A DNA stretch of 64,000 nucleotides from Paraburkholderia terricola. GTDB taxonomy: Bacteria; Pseudomonadota; Gammaproteobacteria; Burkholderiales; Burkholderiaceae. This document shows positions 18,375 through 27,679 of the stretch, one piece after another. The notes beneath the pieces are model-generated. The model did no database searches and was not told the origin of the DNA. It saw only the letters and a list, made by a program, of their open reading frames with translations. Numbering within the stretch: position 1 is the first letter of the stretch; every line of letters starts with the position of its first letter. Made by a program: the position numbers and the translations under genes. The stretch covers positions 62,001 to 126,000 of the forward strand of contig NZ_FRAB01000003.1 of NCBI RefSeq assembly GCF_900142195.1, written 5' to 3'.

Positions 18375-19283
18375 TTACGCCGCGGCCGCCATGCGCTCCC
18401 TGGTCGCTTCCTGCAAGCACGATACGAATTGCAGCACGGCGGGCGTGGGCAGCAGATCGCGCCGCGAAATGATGCTGAGGTCGTAATTCGGCAGCGCCTC
18501 TTCGATTTGCGCGACGCGTATGCCGAGCGGCGCGACCCTTTCCGCGAGCGGCCGCGTGAAGCAGCCGATCACGTCGGTTTGCGACACCAGCCCCAGCGTC
18601 ACCGCGAACGACGACGGCGCGCGCAGCAGCCGCTTCGGCACGGGCAAGCCGTGCGCGTTGAACATCGCCATCATCACGCTGTGCGGAAAGTGATCGGCGC
18701 CGACAGTTGCGATCCACTCCGCGTCGAGCAGTTCATGAAGACGCGTGACGTTCGCAAGCGGATGCCCGGCCCGCATCGCGACGACGAATTGCGTCGAGTA
18801 GAGCGGCGCTTGCACCAGATCGCTGTCGAGCGCCTGCACATGATGAATCGCCGCGATGTCGAGTGCGCCGTTGCGCAGGCGCGCAACCGCGTCCGGTATC
18901 GTCACTTCCTCCAGATGCAGATTCACCAGCGGCATCGCGCGGCGAAACTTCGATACCGCATGCGGCAACGCCGTCAACGCGATCGACGGCATGGTCCCCA
19001 CGCTCACCTTGCCGGCGAGTTCTCCCTTCACCTGTTCGACCGCTTCAACCGTGCGCCGCACGTCGCCGAGCAATTGCTCGGCGCGCGGCAACAGCGCGTG
19101 CCCGCATGCGGTCAACTCGATGCCGCGCACGCTGCGCACCATCAGTTCGGCATTCAGCGCGCTCTCCAACTCGCGGATCGTATGCGTGACGGCCGGTTGC
19201 GTCACGCCGAGTTCGCGCGCGGCGGCACGCAGGCTGCGGTGATGGGCGGCGGCGACGAACGCTTGCAACTGCTGGAGCTTCAT
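18375..19283 (-). CDS. LysR-family regulator divergent from an M20 amidohydrolase
   Basis: This 302-residue LysR protein has an N-terminal winged helix (LQQLQAFVAAAHHRSLRAAA, GVTQPAVTHTIRELE) and a periplasmic-binding-like effector domain (about residues 90-290). It diverges from a peptidase M20 gene with a LysR-type site between them, so it probably activates that gene in response to an acylated amino acid or similar compound. The effector is unknown. Confidence 0.88.
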   Translation of the reverse strand: MKLQQLQAFVAAAHHRSLRAAARELGVTQPAVTHTIRELESALNAELMVRSVRGIELTACGHALLPRAEQLLGDVRRTVEAVEQVKGELAGKVSVGTMPSIALTALPHAVSKFRRAMPLVNLHLEEVTIPDAVARLRNGALDIAAIHHVQALDSDLVQAPLYSTQFVVAMRAGHPLANVTRLHELLDAEWIATVGADHFPHSVMMAMFNAHGLPVPKRLLRAPSSFAVTLGLVSQTDVIGCFTRPLAERVAPLGIRVAQIEEALPNYDLSIISRRDLLPTPAVLQFVSCLQEATRERMAAAA

Positions 19284-19299
19284 GAGGGTAAGCCCGTAT

Positions 19300-19314
19300 A
19301 TAAAGCGTGTTTAT
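19300..19314. promoter_or_regulatory. LysR-type T-N11-A site
   Basis: ATAAAGCGTGTTTAT has perfect five-base inverted arms around a five-base centre and fits the LysR recognition pattern. It lies 17 bases upstream of the LysR start, in the divergent region, with a TATAGT -10-like word at 19359-19364 for the M20 gene. Probably the autoregulatory and activator site. Confidence 0.55.
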
Positions 19315-19467
19315 CGGGGTGAAAAAAACAGCATCTTATTCGAACAAAATGGCGTGGCTATAGTGCTTGCCTGCTTTTGCCCGCTTTTTGCCTGCCTGTC
19401 AGCCGATTTGTCACCTCTTTCGTCAACCGTTTAGCCGCTCGTGCGGCGTGTATCCCTGGAGCAATAG

Positions 19468-20658
19468 ATGAGCGAAGCCGCGCGTTTTACCGAAGTGTCC
19501 GACCTGATGCCCGCCGCCGAAAGCCTGCGCGAGATTCGCCACCACATTCATCACCATCCGGAACTGGCTTACGAGGAAGTGCAAACGGGTGCGCTGGTGG
19601 CCGAGAGGCTCGAACAATGGGGCTGGCGGGTGACGCGCGGCGTCGGCCAAACGGGTGTGGTGGGCACGCTGAAGGTGGGCGACGGCAAGCGCAGCATCGG
19701 CATTCGCGCCGACATGGACGCGCTGCCGATCATCGAGCAAACCGGCCTGCCGTACGCGAGCGGCACGCACGGCAAGATGCACGCATGCGGCCACGACGGC
19801 CATACGGCCATGCTGCTCGGCGCCGCGCAGCATCTCGCCGCCACGCGCAATTTCTCCGGCACCGTGCATCTGTATTTCCAGCCGGCCGAGGAAAGCGGCA
19901 TCGACAGCGGTGCGCTGAAGATGATCAACGACGGGTTGTTCGAACGCTTTCCCTGCGACGCCGTGTTCGGCGTGCACAACCATCCGGGCGAACAGCCGGG
20001 CGTGCTGCTGTTTCGCAAGGGGCCGTTCATGTCGGCGGGCGACAAGGCGATCATCACCATCGAAGGCGTCGGCGGCCACGCGGCGCGTCCGCATCTGACG
20101 GTCGATCCGGTGGTGGTGGCGGCGAGCATCGTGATGGCGCTGCAAACGATCGTCGCGCGCAACGTCGATCCGTCGCAGCCGGCCGTGGTGACGGTCGGCT
20201 CGATGCATGCGGGCACCGCGAACAACGTGATCTCGAGCAGCGCGAAGCTGGAGCTGAGCGTGCGTTCGTTCAGCCCGGAAGTGCGCGCGCTGCTGAAGAA
20301 GCGCATCACCGAACTCGCCGAAAGCCAGGCCGCGAGCTATGGCGGCAAGGCGGTGGTGGAGTACATCGAGGGCTATCCGGTGGTCGTCAATTCGGACGCG
20401 GAAACGGATCTCGCGGTGGCGGTGGCGCGCGAACTGGTCGGCGACGACAAGGTGATCGCGCAGAGCGACATGCTGATGGGCAGCGAGGATTTCGCCTTCA
20501 TGCTGCAGAAGCGGCCGGGCACGTTCCTGCGCATCGGCAACGGCGCGGGCGAGGACGGCTGCATGGTGCACAACCCGCATTACGATTTCAACGACCGTAA
20601 CCTGCCGGTCGGCGCGGCGTTCTGGGCGCGGCTGGTGGAGCGGTATCTCGGTCGATGA
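19468..20658 (+). CDS. M20 family amidohydrolase (hippurate hydrolase/N-acyl amino acid deacylase)
   Basis: This 396-residue dinuclear metallohydrolase has the M20D signature: RADMDALPI, metal-binding HACGHDGHTAMLLG, the acid-base pair in QPAEE, and FGVHNHPG. The dimerisation domain lies at about residues 185-300. Such enzymes release amino acids from N-acyl derivatives such as hippurate; the exact acyl group is not predictable. A signal peptide is absent, so it is cytoplasmic. Confidence 0.88.
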   Translation: MSEAARFTEVSDLMPAAESLREIRHHIHHHPELAYEEVQTGALVAERLEQWGWRVTRGVGQTGVVGTLKVGDGKRSIGIRADMDALPIIEQTGLPYASGTHGKMHACGHDGHTAMLLGAAQHLAATRNFSGTVHLYFQPAEESGIDSGALKMINDGLFERFPCDAVFGVHNHPGEQPGVLLFRKGPFMSAGDKAIITIEGVGGHAARPHLTVDPVVVAASIVMALQTIVARNVDPSQPAVVTVGSMHAGTANNVISSSAKLELSVRSFSPEVRALLKKRITELAESQAASYGGKAVVEYIEGYPVVVNSDAETDLAVAVARELVGDDKVIAQSDMLMGSEDFAFMLQKRPGTFLRIGNGAGEDGCMVHNPHYDFNDRNLPVGAAFWARLVERYLGR

Positions 20659-20712
20659 AGGGCAACGGGCGACCTGCATGCGGCGCGCGTGAGACGCGCG
20701 CCTTCATCGCCA

Positions 20713-21537
20713 TCACCCGCGCCGCGCCACCATCTCCGACACCGTCTGCGCCGCCTGCTGCAGCGGTTCAAGAAACGCCTTCACCATCTGTTTGGCCGAA
20801 TTGCGCTGTGCATTGCCGCTGATGTTCATCGCCGCGATCACGCGTCCCTGGCGGTTGCGAATCGGCGCGGACAGCGAAATCAAGCCGCCTTCCAGTTCCT
20901 GATCGACGATCGCCCACCCCTGGCGGCGCACCTGCGCGATCAGCTTCTTCAACTCTTCTTTATCGGTGACCGTGCGCGGCGTGTGCGCATAGAGCGGCGT
21001 CGAGCCGAGCGTCGCGTCGAGCGTTTCGTCGTCGAGCGCGGCCAGCAGCACGCGGCCCATCGACGTGCAATACGCCGGCAAGCGGCTGCCGATCGACAGG
21101 TTGATGGTCATGATCTTGTGAGTCGGCACGCGCAGCACATAGACGATTTCCGTGCGATCGAGCACGGCCGCCGAGCAGCTTTCGTGGACCCGCGCCGACA
21201 GTGCTTCCATCACCGGTTCGGCGAGATTCCAGAACGGCATCGAGGTCAGATACGCGAAGCCCAGGTCGAGAATCTTCGGCGTGAGGCGGAACAGCCGCCC
21301 TTCGGCTTCCACATAACCGAGCGTTTGCAGCGTCAACAGAATGCGGCGGGCGCCCGCGCGCGTGAGCCCGGTGGCGGTCGCGACGTCGGTGAGCGTCTGT
21401 TCGGGGCGGCTGGCGTCGAACGCGCGGATCACGGCGAGGCCGCGCGCGAACGACTGCACATACGAGTCGCCCGGCTTCTCCGGGGCCGGTTCGGCGCTGG
21501 CGGGAACGGCGGAAGACGGCGGCAGGGCTTTGCTCAT
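20713..21537 (-). CDS. IclR-family regulator of the PcaR/PcaU/PobR type
   Basis: This 274-residue protein has the start SYVQSFARGLAVIRAFDA, a winged helix (TLTDVATATGLTRAGARRILLTL), and the effector-domain segments SAAVLDRTEIVYVLRVP and RLPAYCTSMGRVLLAAL, which resemble beta-ketoadipate regulators. It may respond to an aromatic-pathway intermediate and could act on pcaF, whose promoter 7.5 kb away has PcaR-like repeats. It could instead serve a neighbouring locus. Paralogues are common in this group, so the target is inference. Confidence 0.82.
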   Translation of the reverse strand: MSKALPPSSAVPASAEPAPEKPGDSYVQSFARGLAVIRAFDASRPEQTLTDVATATGLTRAGARRILLTLQTLGYVEAEGRLFRLTPKILDLGFAYLTSMPFWNLAEPVMEALSARVHESCSAAVLDRTEIVYVLRVPTHKIMTINLSIGSRLPAYCTSMGRVLLAALDDETLDATLGSTPLYAHTPRTVTDKEELKKLIAQVRRQGWAIVDQELEGGLISLSAPIRNRQGRVIAAMNISGNAQRNSAKQMVKAFLEPLQQAAQTVSEMVARRG

Positions 21538-21702
21538 GGGCCTTGAAAGTGCGTGCGAGGAAATGCGCGCGCATCGCGCGGACTCGGCCGGCAGCGATGC
21601 GGCGCAAAGGCGTGACGATAGCTTAAGCCTTCCGTTTCGCCAACTTTGCGCGCTCTTACTTCAAAACACTCAGGGTTTGCATGGATGCACGCTGCATCGA
21701 AA

Positions 21703-21733
21703 ATTTGTATGATGACCCGACGACATGACAAAT
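21703..21733. promoter_or_regulatory. Inverted repeat before the threonate-locus GntR gene
   Basis: ATTTGT at 21703-21708 and ACAAAT at 21728-21733 form an inverted repeat ending ten bases before the GntR start. The region is AT-rich compared with its surroundings. It may be the operator of the GntR protein. The spacing is longer than a usual FadR-type site, so support is modest. Confidence 0.3.
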
Positions 21734-21743
21734 CGAGGCATCG

Positions 21744-22448
21744 ATGTTCAACAAGATTCCTGCCCGGGCACTGAGCGACACGGTTGCCCAGCAGCTTCTC
21801 AAGCAGATCGACAAAGGCGCGTTCCCGCGCGGCGGCAAGCTGCCGACCGAGGCCGTGCTGGCGCAGCAGTTCGGCGTGAGCCGCACGGTGATTCGCGAGG
21901 CGATCTCGCGGCTGAAGAACGAAGGCGTGGTCGAGCCGCGCCAGGGCAGCGGCGTGTTCATCGCGGCGCACGGCGCGGTCCGGCCGCTGCGCATCGACTA
22001 CGCGGAAGCCGTCGAGCCCGGCTCGGTGGTGCAGATCCTCGCGCTGCGGCGCGCGATCGAGGCGGAAGTGGCCTCCGAGGCCGCGATGCGCCGCAGCGAT
22101 GCCGACATGATGGCGATCGACAGCGCCCTCGCCAAAATCGACCAGGCGGTGGCCGAGGGCGAGGAGGGCGTCGCCGAGGACGTGGCGTTCCATCGTGCGA
22201 TCGCGGCGGCAACAGGCAATCCGTATTTCCTCAAGACGCTCACGTTCCTGAATCAATACCTCGAAGCCGGCACGTTCGTGACGCGGCGTAACGAAGCCTT
22301 GCGCGAGGACTTTTCGCGTCAGGTGCGCGAGGAGCACGCGGCGATCGCCGCCGCGATCCGCGCGGGCGATCCGATGGCGGCGCGCAACGCGGCGCGCACG
22401 CACATGTACAACGCGGCACGGCGTCTCGCGGAAGCGGGGATTTGCTGA
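21744..22448 (+). CDS. GntR-family (FadR/FCD) regulator of threonate/erythronate genes
   Basis: This 234-residue regulator has a winged helix (KLPTEAVLAQQFGVSRTVIR, EAISRLKNEG) and an FCD effector domain with the metal-type His and Asp residues. It is the first gene of a co-oriented run ending with denD, so it probably represses the run until a tetronate-derived ligand appears. Confidence 0.87.
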   Translation: MFNKIPARALSDTVAQQLLKQIDKGAFPRGGKLPTEAVLAQQFGVSRTVIREAISRLKNEGVVEPRQGSGVFIAAHGAVRPLRIDYAEAVEPGSVVQILALRRAIEAEVASEAAMRRSDADMMAIDSALAKIDQAVAEGEEGVAEDVAFHRAIAAATGNPYFLKTLTFLNQYLEAGTFVTRRNEALREDFSRQVREEHAAIAAAIRAGDPMAARNAARTHMYNAARRLAEAGIC

Positions 22449-22520
22449 ACCGAGCGCGGAACTGAGCCGCTCCAGGCGCCGTGGGCGCATCAGCGGTTAA
22501 CGAATTTTCAGAGGTCAAGC

Positions 22521-23411
22521 ATGTCCAGAAATGTCGGTGTCATCGGTCTTGGTGCAATGGGCCTGGGTGTCGCGCGCTCGCTGCTGCGCGCGGGTTTTCG
22601 GGTTCACGCATGCGATCTGCGCAGCGAGGTCCTGCAGGCGTTCGTCGCGGAAGGCGGTGTGGGCTGTGCGACGCCCGCCGAACTCGGCGCGCAATGCGAA
22701 GTGGTCGTCACGCTCGTGGTCAATGCCGCGCAAACCGAGGCGGTGCTGTTCGGCGAACAGGGCGCGGTCCCGGCGATGAAGCCAGGCGCCGTGGTGATTT
22801 CGAGCGCGACGGTCGCGCCGGACTTCGCGATCGACCTCGGCAAGCGCATCGAGGCGGCTGGTTTGCAGATGCTCGACGCGCCGGTTTCGGGTGGCGCGGC
22901 GCGCGCCGCGTCGGGCGAGATGACGATGATGACCTCCGGTCCCGACGCCGCCTATGCCGCGTGCGAGGACGTGCTCGCGGCGATGGCGGGCAAGGTGTAT
23001 CGCCTCGGCTCGGCGCATGGCGCCGGCTCGAAAGTGAAGATCATCAATCAGTTGCTGGCCGGCGTGCATATCGCGGTGGCCGCCGAGGCGATGGCGCTCG
23101 GTTTGCGCGAAGGCGTCGATCCCGACGCGCTGTACGAGGTCATCACGCACAGCGCGGGCAATTCGTGGATGTTCGAGAACCGCGTGCCGCACATTCTGAA
23201 GGGCGATTACACGCCGCTGTCGGCGGTCGATATTTTCGTCAAGGATCTCGGCCTCGTGCTCGATACCGCGCGTCGTTCGAAATTCCCGCTGCCGCTTTCG
23301 GCGGCCGCGCATCAGATGTTCATGATGGCGTCGACCGCCGGCCACGGCGGCGAGGACGACTCCGCGGTGATCAAGATTTTCCCCGGCATCGACGTGCCGG
23401 CGGCGCAGTAA
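22521..23411 (+). CDS. ltnD: L-threonate dehydrogenase (beta-hydroxyacid dehydrogenase family)
   Basis: The enzyme oxidises L-threonate to 2-oxo-tetronate with NAD. It is 296 residues, with Rossmann motif VIGLGAMGLGVAR, substrate loop DAPVSGGAARA and the catalytic lysine segment GSKVKIINQLLAG. The family also contains 3-hydroxyisobutyrate and tartronate semialdehyde reductases. The adjacent otnK, otnC, otnI and denD genes make the threonate role by far the best fit. Confidence 0.88.
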   Translation: MSRNVGVIGLGAMGLGVARSLLRAGFRVHACDLRSEVLQAFVAEGGVGCATPAELGAQCEVVVTLVVNAAQTEAVLFGEQGAVPAMKPGAVVISSATVAPDFAIDLGKRIEAAGLQMLDAPVSGGAARAASGEMTMMTSGPDAAYAACEDVLAAMAGKVYRLGSAHGAGSKVKIINQLLAGVHIAVAAEAMALGLREGVDPDALYEVITHSAGNSWMFENRVPHILKGDYTPLSAVDIFVKDLGLVLDTARRSKFPLPLSAAAHQMFMMASTAGHGGEDDSAVIKIFPGIDVPAAQ

Positions 23412-23426
23412 GCACGGGAGCGAGCC

Positions 23427-24737
23427 ATGACGTCCCCATCGAAACGCGCGCTTCTGGGCTGCATCGCCGATGATTTCACCGGCGCCACCGATCTCGCCAA
23501 CATGCTGGTGCGCGGCGGCATGCGCACGGTGCAGACCATCGGCGTGCCCGAGTCGAATGAAACCATTGAAGCCGACGCGCTGGTGGTCGCGCTGAAATCG
23601 CGCACGATTCCCGCCGCCGACGCGGTCGCGCAATCGCTCGCCGCGCTCCACTGGCTGCGCGCGCAAGGCTGCCGCCAGTTCTTTTTCAAATACTGCTCGA
23701 CGTTCGATTCAACTGACGCCGGCAATATCGGCGCGGTGACGGATGCGTTGCTCGACGCGTTATCCGCCGACGCGGCAAGCGCGGCCTTTACGATTGCATG
23801 CCCGGCATTCCCCGAGAACGGCCGTACGATTTATCGCGGTCATCTGTTCGTCGGCGATGCGTTGCTGAACGAATCGGGCATGGAAAACCATCCGCTCACG
23901 CCGATGCGCGACGCGAACCTCGTGCGCGTGCTGCAACGGCAGACGCAATCGAAGGTCGGTCTCGTGCGTTATGACGCCGTCGCGCAGGGCGTTTCCAAGG
24001 TACGTGAAGCGTTCGGCGCACTGCGCGGCGACGGCGTGCGGATGGCGATCGCGGACGCGGTCTCCGACGCGGATCTGTACGTGCTCGGCGAAGCCTGCGC
24101 CGACCTCACGCTGATCACGGGCGGTTCCGGCGTCGCGCTGGGTTTGCCCGCGAATTTCCGGCGTGCCGGCTTGCTCGCGGAACAGGCCGACGCCGCGCAA
24201 TTGCCGCGCGTCGAAGGCTGGTCGGTCGTGCTGGCGGGCAGCGCGTCCAAGGCGACCAACGCGCAAGTGGCGGCATGGCGCGAGACGCGCTCGTCGTTTC
24301 GCATCGATCCGCTAGCGGTCGCGCGCGGCGAGCCGGTGGTCGAACAGGCGCTGGCGTTCGCACAGGAGCACTTCGATAAGGCGCAACCCGTGCTGATCTA
24401 CGCGACCGCCACGCCCGACGAAGTCAAGGCGGTTCAGCGCGAACTCGGCGTCAACGAAGCGGGGCATCTGGTGGAAACGACGCTGGCGTCGATCGCACGC
24501 GGCTTGCGCGAACGCGGCGTGCGCAAGTTCGTGGTGGCGGGCGGCGAAACATCCGGCGCGGTGGTGCAGGCGCTTGACGTGCGCACGCTGCGCATCGGCG
24601 CGCAAATCGATCCGGGCGTGCCGGCTACCGCGACGACCGGCGCGGAACCGCTCGCGCTCGCGTTGAAATCAGGCAACTTCGGCACGACCGATTTCTTCGA
24701 AAAAGCGCTGCGTCATCTCGAAGGAGCCGCGCCATGA
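23427..24737 (+). CDS. otnK: 3-oxo-tetronate kinase (DUF1537 family)
   Basis: OtnK phosphorylates 3-oxo-tetronate at C4 using ATP. The 436-residue protein has the family start GCIADDFTGATDLANML, the FFKYCSTFDSTDAGNIG segment, and the nucleotide-binding C-terminal half ending with FVVAGGETSGAVV and GAEPLALALKSGNFG. It overlaps otnC by four bases (ATGA). Confidence 0.92.
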   Translation: MTSPSKRALLGCIADDFTGATDLANMLVRGGMRTVQTIGVPESNETIEADALVVALKSRTIPAADAVAQSLAALHWLRAQGCRQFFFKYCSTFDSTDAGNIGAVTDALLDALSADAASAAFTIACPAFPENGRTIYRGHLFVGDALLNESGMENHPLTPMRDANLVRVLQRQTQSKVGLVRYDAVAQGVSKVREAFGALRGDGVRMAIADAVSDADLYVLGEACADLTLITGGSGVALGLPANFRRAGLLAEQADAAQLPRVEGWSVVLAGSASKATNAQVAAWRETRSSFRIDPLAVARGEPVVEQALAFAQEHFDKAQPVLIYATATPDEVKAVQRELGVNEAGHLVETTLASIARGLRERGVRKFVVAGGETSGAVVQALDVRTLRIGAQIDPGVPATATTGAEPLALALKSGNFGTTDFFEKALRHLEGAAP

Positions 24738-25396
24738 CCGGCGCGCCCGCACTGCACGTCAACGATGAAGCCAGGGTCCGCGAGGAAATCTGCGTGAGCG
24801 GCGCGAGTCTTTATCAGCGCGGCTACACCGTGGGCACCGCCGGCAACATCAGTGCGCGCCTGAACGACGGCTGGCTGATCACGCCCACCGACGCCTGTCT
24901 CGGCCGGCTCGATCCCGCCGAGATCGCCAAGGTCGATTTCAACGGTAACGCGGTGTCGGGCGGCAAGCCGTCGAAAACACTCGCGCTGCATCGCGGCATC
25001 TATGCGCGCAACGGCGAGGCGCGCGGCATCGTCCACACGCACTCGACGCATCTGGTCGCGTTGACGCTCGCGGGCGTATGGCGCGACACCGACGTATTGC
25101 CGCCCATCACGCCGTACTACGTGATGAAAGTGGGCCACGTCCCCCTGATTCGTTATCGACGCCCAGGCGACCCGCAAGTGGCCGAACAGATCGCCGCGCT
25201 TGCCGATACCGTGCGCGCGGTTCTGCTCGAACGGCTCGGTCCGGTGGTGTGGGAGCGCTCGGTGGCGCACGCCGCCTATACGCTGGAAGAACTCGAAGAG
25301 ACCGCGCGCCTGTGGCTGATGACGAATCCGCGGCCCGCGCCGCTTGATGAAGCAGCGCTCGAAGAACTGCGCACCGTGTTCGGCGCGCGCTGGTAA
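24734..25396 (+). CDS. otnC: 3-oxo-tetronate 4-phosphate decarboxylase (class II aldolase fold)
   Basis: OtnC decarboxylates 3-oxo-tetronate 4-phosphate to dihydroxyacetone phosphate. This 220-residue protein has the class II aldolase/adducin features GTAGNISAR, the zinc-site Glu region, VHTHSTHLVAL with the metal histidines, and a late His. Four-base overlap with otnK couples the pair. Confidence 0.9.
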   Translation: MTGAPALHVNDEARVREEICVSGASLYQRGYTVGTAGNISARLNDGWLITPTDACLGRLDPAEIAKVDFNGNAVSGGKPSKTLALHRGIYARNGEARGIVHTHSTHLVALTLAGVWRDTDVLPPITPYYVMKVGHVPLIRYRRPGDPQVAEQIAALADTVRAVLLERLGPVVWERSVAHAAYTLEELEETARLWLMTNPRPAPLDEAALEELRTVFGARW

Positions 25397-25468
25397 GAAC
25401 CTGACATACACAATGCCGGACGACACCGCGATGCGGTGCGCACGGCAATACATCGAAGGAGACAATGC

Positions 25469-26803
25469 ATGAGTTCCTATCAGTCCGCATCCAGCCGCCC
25501 GCTTGCAGCGGCCGTGGGGCAACCCGGCGCTGACGAAGTCGAGCGCACTTACAAGAAAGTGTTCTGGCGCATCGTGCCGTTTCTGATGCTGTGCTACGTG
25601 GTCGCGTATCTGGACCGCGTGAACGTCGGCTTCGCGAAGCTGCAGATGTCGCAGGATCTCGCGTTCAGCGAGACCGTGTTCGGTCTCGGCGCCGGCGTAT
25701 TCTTTATCGGCTACTTCCTGTTCGAATTGCCGAGCAACATTCTGATGCACAAGATCGGCGCGCGAATCTGGATCGCGCGGATCATGATTACCTGGGGTTT
25801 GCTCTCGGCGCTGTTCGTGTTCGTGAAAACGCCGATGCAGTTCTACACCTTGCGCTTCCTGCTGGGTCTCGCCGAAGCGGGTTTCTACCCCGGCGTGATC
25901 CTGTATCTGACGTACTGGTTCCCGTCGCATCGGCGCGCGAAGATCATTGCCGTGTTCATGTCGGCGATTCCGGTCTCGGGCATTTTCGGCAATCCGCTGT
26001 CGGGCTGGATCATGCAGCGCTTCCACAACAGCAGCGGTTTCGCCGGCTGGCAATGGATGTTCCTGATCGAAGCGCTGCCCGCGCTCGCCATCGGCATCGC
26101 CACGATCCTGTATCTCGACAACGGCATTGCCAGCGCGAAGTGGCTGAGCGAGCGCGAAAAGCGCCTGCTCACCGATGAAATCGCCGCCGCGCAACCGCAG
26201 GAGAAAACGCAAGCGCATTCGCTCGGCGCGGTGTTCCGCGATCCGCGCACGTGGTGGATGTCGCTGATCTATTTCGCGTTCGTCACGGGGCAATACGGCC
26301 TGACGTTCTGGATGCCGACGCTCGTCAAATCGACTGGCGTGAGCGGTGCGTTCAATATCGGCCTGTTGAGCGCGATTCCGTTCCTGTGCGCGATCGTCGT
26401 GATGAACCTGATGGGACATAGCGCGGACAAGCGCCGCGAACGCCGCTGGCATCTGATCGTGCCGGCGCTGTTCGGTGCAATCGGCTTTACGGTGGCCGCT
26501 TCGTTCGCGGAGAACACGGTGGTGTCGATTACGTTTCTCTCGCTCGCCGCCGCCGGTGTCCTGACCTGCGCGCCGTTATTCTGGTCGCTGCCCACCGCCT
26601 TCATGTCGGGTGCGACCGCCGCGGCCGGCATCGCGATCATCAATTCGATCGGCAATCTCGCGGGTTTTGCGAGTCCTTACATGATCGGTTATCTGAAGGA
26701 CCTCACGCATAGCACGCAAACCGGCATGTATGTGCTGGCCGGCATGCTGGTGATCGGCGCGATCGCCACCTGGCTCACGCCGGCCAAACTGGTCAATCGC
26801 TAA
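25469..26803 (+). CDS. MFS transporter, probable tetronate (threonate/erythronate) permease
   Basis: This 444-residue transporter of the anion:cation symporter group has about twelve helices. It includes [20 protein letters not shown] near the start and the GEAGFYPG-like segment [26 protein letters not shown] precedes the ATG at 25469, which decides the start. Its place among otn genes implies uptake of L-threonate or D-erythronate. Confidence 0.85.
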   Translation: MSSYQSASSRPLAAAVGQPGADEVERTYKKVFWRIVPFLMLCYVVAYLDRVNVGFAKLQMSQDLAFSETVFGLGAGVFFIGYFLFELPSNILMHKIGARIWIARIMITWGLLSALFVFVKTPMQFYTLRFLLGLAEAGFYPGVILYLTYWFPSHRRAKIIAVFMSAIPVSGIFGNPLSGWIMQRFHNSSGFAGWQWMFLIEALPALAIGIATILYLDNGIASAKWLSEREKRLLTDEIAAAQPQEKTQAHSLGAVFRDPRTWWMSLIYFAFVTGQYGLTFWMPTLVKSTGVSGAFNIGLLSAIPFLCAIVVMNLMGHSADKRRERRWHLIVPALFGAIGFTVAASFAENTVVSITFLSLAAAGVLTCAPLFWSLPTAFMSGATAAAGIAIINSIGNLAGFASPYMIGYLKDLTHSTQTGMYVLAGMLVIGAIATWLTPAKLVNR

Positions 26804-26873
26804 ACCGGGTCGCGCGCGGCGCACCGATCGTTTTCGTTGCCGCGCGCCGATCCGTTTCAAAGGAGTTGCTGTC

Positions 26874-27662
26874 ATGCCTCGCTTCGCCGCCAATCTGACG
26901 ATGATGTACAACGAGCACGCCTTCCTCGACCGTTTCGCCGCCGCGGCAAAAGACGGCTTCAAGGCGGTCGAGTTTCTGTTTCCCTACGATTTCCGCGCCA
27001 GCGAAATCAAGGCGCGGCTCGATGCGGACGATCTGACTCAGGCCCTCTTCAATGCGCCGCCCGGCGACTGGGCCGCGGGCGAGCGCGGCATTGCCTCGCT
27101 GCCGGGCCGCGAGGACGAATTTCGCCGCAGCGTCGATACGGCGCTCGACTACACGCGAGTCATCGGCAATCGCAAGCTGCACGTGATGGCCGGGCTGATC
27201 GGCGCGGACGAATCGCGCGCCCGGCATCGCGACGTGTATCTGAAGAATCTCGCCCATGCCGCGAAGGCCGCGCAAGCCGACGGCGTCACGGTGGTGATCG
27301 AGCCGATCAACACGCGCGATATCCCCGGCTTCTTCCTGAACCGTCAGGACGACGCGCAGGCGATTTGCGCGGAAGTGGGCGCGCCGAATCTGAAGGTGCA
27401 GTTCGACTGCTATCACTGCCAGATCGTCGAAGGCGATCTCGCGGTGAAACTCAAACGCGATATGGCGGGCATCGGCCACATTCAGATCGCCGGCGTGCCG
27501 GAGCGGCACGAGCCCGACGTCGGCGAATTGAACTACCCGTACCTGTTCGATCTGATCGACTCGCTCGGCTATGACGGCTACATCGGTTGCGAATACCGGC
27601 CGCGTGCCGGCACGTCAGCGGGCCTCGGCTGGCTGGAGCCGTATCTGCATAACGCCTGTTAA
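26874..27662 (+). CDS. otnI: 2-oxo-tetronate isomerase (hydroxypyruvate isomerase family)
   Basis: OtnI converts 2-oxo-tetronate to 3-oxo-tetronate, linking the two dehydrogenases to the kinase. It is a 262-residue TIM barrel starting [20 protein letters not shown], with the metal-site segments [16 protein letters not shown] and QFDCYHCQI and the late GCEYRP. Hydroxypyruvate isomerase is the close relative; the neighbourhood favours OtnI. AAGGAG precedes the start. Confidence 0.9.
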   Translation: MPRFAANLTMMYNEHAFLDRFAAAAKDGFKAVEFLFPYDFRASEIKARLDADDLTQALFNAPPGDWAAGERGIASLPGREDEFRRSVDTALDYTRVIGNRKLHVMAGLIGADESRARHRDVYLKNLAHAAKAAQADGVTVVIEPINTRDIPGFFLNRQDDAQAICAEVGAPNLKVQFDCYHCQIVEGDLAVKLKRDMAGIGHIQIAGVPERHEPDVGELNYPYLFDLIDSLGYDGYIGCEYRPRAGTSAGLGWLEPYLHNAC

Positions 27663-27679
27663 GAGAGACGAAAAACATC

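Noticed and set aside
24713..26452. Long minus-strand open frame of 579 codons over otnC and the MFS gene
   Set aside because: Shadow of real genes on the other strand, with low-complexity Arg/His/Ala composition and no ribosome site.
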